Part shown: positions 5,738-9,262 of the stretch, one piece after another
How positions within the stretch are numbered: the first letter of the stretch is position 1
Layout of the letters: every line of letters starts with the position of its first letter
DNA from: Flavobacteriales bacterium
Lineage (GTDB): Bacteria > Bacteroidota > Bacteroidia > Flavobacteriales_E > Vicingaceae
DNA length: 9,262 bases
Assembly (NCBI GenBank): GCA_002402165.1
Contig: NVVI01000034.1
Location: 16,270-25,531, forward strand
Direction of reading: 5' to 3'
Notes under the pieces: model-generated
Database searches by the model: none
What the model was told of the DNA's origin: nothing
Seen by the model: the letters and a program-made list of their open reading frames with translations, nothing else
Made by a program: the position numbers and the translations under genes

Positions 5738-6664
5738 TTATTCTATTTTTCCTGCTAACAAGTAAAGAACAGCCATTCTTATTGCTACTCCATTTTGTAC
5801 TTGTTCTAATATTATTGATTGTTTACTGTCTGCTACATCTGACGTAATTTCTACTCCTCTATTAATTGGGCCTGGATGCATTACTGTAATTTCCTTGTCT
5901 AAAGAATCTAGGAGTTGTTTATCTAATCCATATTGCATTGAGTATTCTCTAAGGGATGGAAAGAACTTCATATTTTGCCTTTCGAGCTGTATTCTTAACA
6001 TCATAGCAACATCACACCAATTTAACGCATCTTTTAAGTTCGTCATCACTTCTACTCCTAAAGATGCGATGTGTTTTGGAATCAAAGTTAGAGGTCCACA
6101 CACCCTTACATTTGCTCCTAGCTTTTTTAAGCAAAAAATATTAGAAAGCGCCACTCTTGAATGAATGATGTCACCTACAATTACTACATTTTTTCCTTTT
6201 AAATCATCATACTTTTCCCTAATAGAAAAAGAATCCAATAAAGCTTGCGTTGGATGTTCGTGTGCTCCGTCTCCTGCATTTATAATTTTCGCATCAACAT
6301 GTTTAGATAAAAAATCAGCCGCTCCAGGATTTGGATGCCTCATAACTACCATGTCTACTTTCATAGAAAGAATGTTGTTCACTGTATCAATTAAAGTTTC
6401 CCCTTTAGTTACTGATGAGCTTGAAGATGAGAAGTTTAATATATCTGCTGATAATCTTTTCTCTGCTATTTCAAAGGATAATTTTGTTCTTGTAGAATTT
6501 TCAAAAAATAAATTGGCGATGGTAATGTCTCGTAATGAAGGTACTTTTTTAATGGGACGATTAATAACTTCTTTAAAATGATCGGCAGTTTCAAAAATCA
6601 AATTAATATCTGCTTTAGTAAGATATTTGATTCCTAAGAGGTGATTCACACTTAATTTATTCAT
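5738..6664 (-). CDS. pyrB: Aspartate carbamoyltransferase catalytic subunit
   Basis: PyrB joins carbamoyl phosphate and L-aspartate to give N-carbamoyl-aspartate, the first committed step of pyrimidine synthesis, as a cytosolic trimer. Counted from the first ATG (6667) the protein is 309 residues, normal length. It carries FFENSTRTKLSFE (54-66) with the carbamoyl-phosphate loop STRT at 58-61, SVTKGET with K88, RHPNPG (110-115), GDGAHEHPTQALLD (132-145), GDIIHSR with R171, LRIQLER (224-230) and MHPGPINRG (263-271). The sequence begins ATGATG. Both ATGs are in frame and overlap the pyrR stop, by 11 nt (6667) or 8 nt (6664). The second is given here by analogy with the 8-nt recF-dciA overlap, but the choice is uncertain. 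No regulatory subunit gene (pyrI) is adjacent. Expression is probably coupled to pyrR. Confidence 0.96.
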   Translation of the reverse strand: MNKLSVNHLLGIKYLTKADINLIFETADHFKEVINRPIKKVPSLRDITIANLFFENSTRTKLSFEIAEKRLSADILNFSSSSSSVTKGETLIDTVNNILSMKVDMVVMRHPNPGAADFLSKHVDAKIINAGDGAHEHPTQALLDSFSIREKYDDLKGKNVVIVGDIIHSRVALSNIFCLKKLGANVRVCGPLTLIPKHIASLGVEVMTNLKDALNWCDVAMMLRIQLERQNMKFFPSLREYSMQYGLDKQLLDSLDKEITVMHPGPINRGVEITSDVADSKQSIILEQVQNGVAIRMAVLYLLAGKIE

Positions 6665-7211
6665 CATCTGGTGTGTATAAAATTACTTTATCTTCTCCAT
6701 CTGTTGCTGACCAGCTTACCTTTGCACGTTCAGAAACAATTGTATGAATATTTTTACCAATGTAATCTGCTTGTATTGGCAAATGTCTTTCGTAGCGTCT
6801 ATTAATCAATACTAATAACTCTACCATTTTTGGTCTTCCGAAAGCTAGCATTGCATCTAGCCCTGATCTTATGGTTCTTCCTGTAAACAAAACATCATCA
6901 ACTAAAATTACATTCTTATCCTCTATGTCAAATTCCATTTCCGTTTTACTTGGAACTAATGGGTTGTTTTGCCTTCTATAATCGTCCCTGTAAAAAGTAA
7001 CATCTAAAGTGCCTAAAGGGATATCATAAGTTTTATCGATTAATTTTAGCTCAGCTTTAATTCTATCAGCTAAATAAGTACCTCTTGGTTGTAAACCAAT
7101 AATTATTGTATTCGAGAAATCGTTATGGTTTTCAATAAGCTGATGGGCTAACCTTTTAATGGTAAGATCAAATTGTGTAGAATCAAGTATTATTCGATCG
7201 TTATGCTTCAT
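6657..7211 (-). CDS. pyrR: Bifunctional pyr regulator / uracil phosphoribosyltransferase PyrR
   Basis: PyrR is a type I phosphoribosyltransferase-fold protein. In Gram-positive bacteria it binds pyr mRNA in a UMP-dependent way to promote attenuation, and it also makes UMP from uracil and PRPP. The 184 residues match the family: GLQPRGTYLA (39-48), the FYRDDYRR stretch (73-80), the PRPP-binding loop VILVDDVLFTGRT (101-113), and LINRRYERHLPIQADYIGK (135-153), which is well conserved in PyrR. The ATG at 7211 follows a -7 box by seven bases, leaving almost no leader. No PyrR-binding stem or attenuator is visible before pyrR or in the pyrR-pyrB overlap, so its RNA-binding role here is unproven. 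It overlaps pyrB and is probably transcribed with it. Confidence 0.94.
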   Translation of the reverse strand: MKHNDRIILDSTQFDLTIKRLAHQLIENHNDFSNTIIIGLQPRGTYLADRIKAELKLIDKTYDIPLGTLDVTFYRDDYRRQNNPLVPSKTEMEFDIEDKNVILVDDVLFTGRTIRSGLDAMLAFGRPKMVELLVLINRRYERHLPIQADYIGKNIHTIVSERAKVSWSATDGEDKVILYTPDDE

Positions 7212-7218
7212 TAAAGCA

Positions 7219-7226
7219 CAAAGATA
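7219..7226 (-). promoter_or_regulatory. -7 box of pyrR-pyrB promoter (TATCTTTG)
   Basis: TATCTTTG on the minus strand is an exact match to TAnnTTTG and lies seven bases before the pyrR ATG, just downstream of the rpsA terminator, where a new promoter is expected. Transcription would start within a few bases of the start codon. No convincing TTTG is seen at the -33 position; the sequence there is A/T-rich. Confidence 0.5.
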
Positions 7227-7257
7227 TATCTATTTCTTTAAACTAAAAGTATTTAAC

Positions 7258-7289
7258 AAAAAAAAGCCTCAGAAATTAATCTGAGGCTT
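7258..7289 (-). terminator. Rho-independent terminator after rpsA
   Basis: A perfect 10-bp stem, AAGCCTCAGA (7264-7273) with TCTGAGGCTT (7280-7289), has a 6-nt loop (AATTAA). On the minus strand it runs into eight T's. It begins 19 bases after the rpsA stop and isolates rpsA from pyrR. On the plus strand there is no matching T-run, so it acts for the minus strand. Confidence 0.93.
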
Positions 7290-7308
7290 CATTTTCTTAA
7301 TTATAATC

Positions 7309-9261
7309 TTACTTTTCTCCTTTTTCAAGGTCTTCTTTTAAAGCAGTAAGTGCATCTAAATCACCTAATGTTGTTTTTTCAACATTATCATTAAGTTTTC
7401 TCACAGCTTTAGAAGCTTTATGAGCACTAGTCTTCTTCTTAGCTTTAACCTCTGCCTCTGTTTCTTTAAACATATTAGTATGAGATAAAACTATCTTTTT
7501 AGACCTTTTATTAAATTCTAACACCTTAAAGTCAACTTTGTCTTCTATTTTAAGTAAGGTGCCGTCTTCTTTTTCAGCATTTCTTTTCGTTACAATTCCT
7601 TCCACACCGTGCTCTAAAGTAACAATGGTTAAACCTTTAGCAGTAATTTCGGTAACTGTTCCAGCTTGTACTGAACCTTCAGTAAATATAGTTTCGTAAG
7701 TATCCCAAGGATTATCTTCTAATTGTTTGTACCCTAAACTTAATCTTCTGTTCTCTCTATCAATTTCTAAGATTACAATTTCCATTTCATTACCAACACT
7801 GGTAATTTCAGATGGATGATTAATTTTCTTAGACCATGATAAATCAGAGATATGAATTAATCCGTCTACTCCCATTTCTAGAGCAACAAATACTCCGAAA
7901 TCTGAGATGTTAGTTACTTTCCCTTTATGTTTAGAGTCAATAGAATATTTCTTTTCAACATTCTCCCATGGATCTGGTGTTAATTGTTTAACACCTAAAC
8001 TCATTTTTCTTTCTTCTCTATCCAAGGTTAACACCTGAGTTTCAATTTCATCACCAACTGTAAAGAATTCTTGTGCAGGTTTTAAATGATTACTCCATGT
8101 GATTTCAGACACATGAACTAATCCTTCTACACCAGGAATAACTTCGATAAACGCACCATAATCAGCTACAACAACAACTTTTCCTTTCACTTTATCTCCG
8201 ATAGCTAGTTTAGTATCTAACTTGTCCCAAGGATGCTCTTGTAATTGTTTAACGCCTAATGCAATTCTTTTCTTATCATCATCAAAATCAAGAATTACAA
8301 CATTTAACTTTTGGTCTAGTTCTAAAAATTCATCAGGATGATTAATTCTACCCCACGATAAGTCTGTAATATGAACCAATCCATCAACACCACCTAAATC
8401 AATAAATACTCCGTAAGAAGTAATGTTTTTAACAGTACCTTCTAATACTTGTCCGATTTCTAATTTAGAAATAATTTGTGCTTTTTGTTGCTCTAATTCA
8501 GCTTCAATTAATGCTTTATGAGAAACTACAATGTTTTTAAATTCTTTGTTAATCTTAACAACTTTAAATTCCATTGTTTTATCAACGTACACATCATAGT
8601 CTCTAATTGGTTTAACATCAATTTGAGAACCAGGTAAGAATGCTTCAATTCCGAACACATCTACAATTAAACCTCCTTTAGTTCTACATTTAACGTAACC
8701 TTTAATAATTTCTTGAGTTTCTAAAACTTCGTTTACTCTATCCCAAGCTCTTAAAGCTCTTGCTTTACTATGAGATAAAATTAATTGTCCATTTTTATCT
8801 TCTTGACTTACAACAAATACTTCAACTGTATCTCCTTCTTTTAAGTCTGGATTATATCTAAATTCAGAAATTGAAATTACAGCTTCTGATTTATAGCCAA
8901 TATTAATAACAACATCTCTGTTTGATTTCTTAGCTACTATACCGTCTAATACTTCTTGATCAGAGATAGACTTTAATGTCTCATTGTAAACTTTCTCCAA
9001 CTCTTTTTGCTCAGCTGCAGAATAAGTCTCTACTCTTTTTCCAATAGTATCCCAATCGAAATCTGCTAAAGGCTTAATTTCTCCTTTTTTCTTAGGAGCT
9101 GCCTTTTTAACCGGAGCGGCCTGCTCAGTCGCAGCGTCTACAGTTTCAGTTTTCGCTTCTACCTTAGGAGACTGCTTAGTTGCAGCGTCCTCAACTTTTT
9201 CAACCTCATTTGTCTTTGGAGTTTCTTTAACTTCGTCTGCTTTTTTAGCTTTTGGAGTAGT
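7309..9261 (-). CDS. rpsA: 30S ribosomal protein S1 (5' end outside window)
   Basis: S1 sits on the 30S subunit and helps bind and unfold mRNA at initiation. The frame stays open to the right edge, so the start is missing and 650 residues are visible. The TTG at 9000 is an internal Leu codon. Numbering from the first visible codon (9261), residues 1-62 are a Lys/Ala/Pro/Glu-rich extension, followed by PLADFDWDTIGK (64-75). Six S1 (OB-fold) repeats follow at about 103-166, 183-250, 271-339, 356-426, 443-513 and 530-595. Repeats 3-5 carry the classic pattern YGVFIDLGGVDGLVHITDLSW. Domains 3 to 6 are joined by linkers of the GVKQL..(D/H)PW type. The basic tail ends TLGDLDALTALKEDLEKGEK, typical of Bacteroidota S1. 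A strong terminator follows. The fully disordered-looking extension is common in this phylum. Confidence 0.96.
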   Translation of the reverse strand, partial: TTPKAKKADEVKETPKTNEVEKVEDAATKQSPKVEAKTETVDAATEQAAPVKKAAPKKKGEIKPLADFDWDTIGKRVETYSAAEQKELEKVYNETLKSISDQEVLDGIVAKKSNRDVVINIGYKSEAVISISEFRYNPDLKEGDTVEVFVVSQEDKNGQLILSHSKARALRAWDRVNEVLETQEIIKGYVKCRTKGGLIVDVFGIEAFLPGSQIDVKPIRDYDVYVDKTMEFKVVKINKEFKNIVVSHKALIEAELEQQKAQIISKLEIGQVLEGTVKNITSYGVFIDLGGVDGLVHITDLSWGRINHPDEFLELDQKLNVVILDFDDDKKRIALGVKQLQEHPWDKLDTKLAIGDKVKGKVVVVADYGAFIEVIPGVEGLVHVSEITWSNHLKPAQEFFTVGDEIETQVLTLDREERKMSLGVKQLTPDPWENVEKKYSIDSKHKGKVTNISDFGVFVALEMGVDGLIHISDLSWSKKINHPSEITSVGNEMEIVILEIDRENRRLSLGYKQLEDNPWDTYETIFTEGSVQAGTVTEITAKGLTIVTLEHGVEGIVTKRNAEKEDGTLLKIEDKVDFKVLEFNKRSKKIVLSHTNMFKETEAEVKAKKKTSAHKASKAVRKLNDNVEKTTLGDLDALTALKEDLEKGEK

Positions 9262-9262
9262 C

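Noticed and set aside
6165..6581. 138-codon open frame on the plus strand
   Set aside because: It is wholly antisense to pyrB, whose motifs are intact. The translation shows no family pattern.
7258..7289. The hairpin before pyrR as a PyrR-controlled attenuator
   Set aside because: It lies 19 bases after the rpsA stop with a full T-run and upstream of the predicted pyrR promoter, so it is simply the rpsA terminator.
7309..9000. rpsA starting at the TTG of position 9000
   Set aside because: The same frame continues to the right edge and includes the FDWDTIGK segment expected before the S1 domains, so TTG is an internal Leu codon and the gene is partial.

Overview
The window is an AT-rich, gene-dense stretch of a Bacteroidota chromosome, most likely from the class Flavobacteriia. 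Three things point there: Bacteroidota-type -7 boxes (TAnnTTTG) in front of genes, few Shine-Dalgarno sequences, and the gene set itself. That set includes RecF followed by a short DUF721/DciA protein and a DUF6913-like protein, a TPR membrane protein next to ribH, a six-S1-domain RpsA with a Lys/Ala/Pro/Glu-rich N-terminal extension, and pyrR-pyrB. The genus cannot be named from sequence alone.

Layout. (1) Positions 2-1527, plus strand: the C-terminal part of a YncE/YVTN-like beta-propeller, cut by the left edge, and a PP-loop ATPase of the Dph6/COG2102 family, joined by a TAGTG stop/start overlap. (2) Positions 3443 down to 1524, minus strand: recF, a DciA-like DUF721 gene and a DUF6913-like gene, with overlaps of 8 and 1 nt. 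(3) A 100-nt divergent promoter region at 3444-3543. (4) Positions 3544-4715, plus strand: a TPR membrane protein and lumazine synthase (ribH), joined by TAATG. (5) Positions 5131-4712, minus strand: a small acidic lipoprotein of unknown function. (6) Positions 7211 down to 5203, minus strand: pyrR, pyrB, a palindromic dispersed-type repeat (5650-5729) and a cyclophilin, ending in a strong terminator. (7) Right edge down to 7309, minus strand: rpsA, cut by the right edge and ending in its own terminator.

The genes cover housekeeping work: DNA repair and replication (RecF, DciA-like), riboflavin synthesis (RibH), pyrimidine synthesis and its control (PyrB, PyrR), protein folding (cyclophilin) and translation (S1). 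Most neighbouring genes touch or overlap. Both convergent junctions (1524-1527 and 4712-4715) are the palindrome TTAA, in which the two TAA stop codons overlap. No gene-free stretch exceeds about 105 bases.

Most of the window is ordinary core genome and I do not see a clear new defence, mobile or secretion system. The best leads are the propeller/PP-loop ATPase pair, possibly part of a corrinoid-uptake locus to the left; the recF-dciA-DUF6913 operon; the asymmetric palindromic repeat; and the unrecognised lipoprotein.
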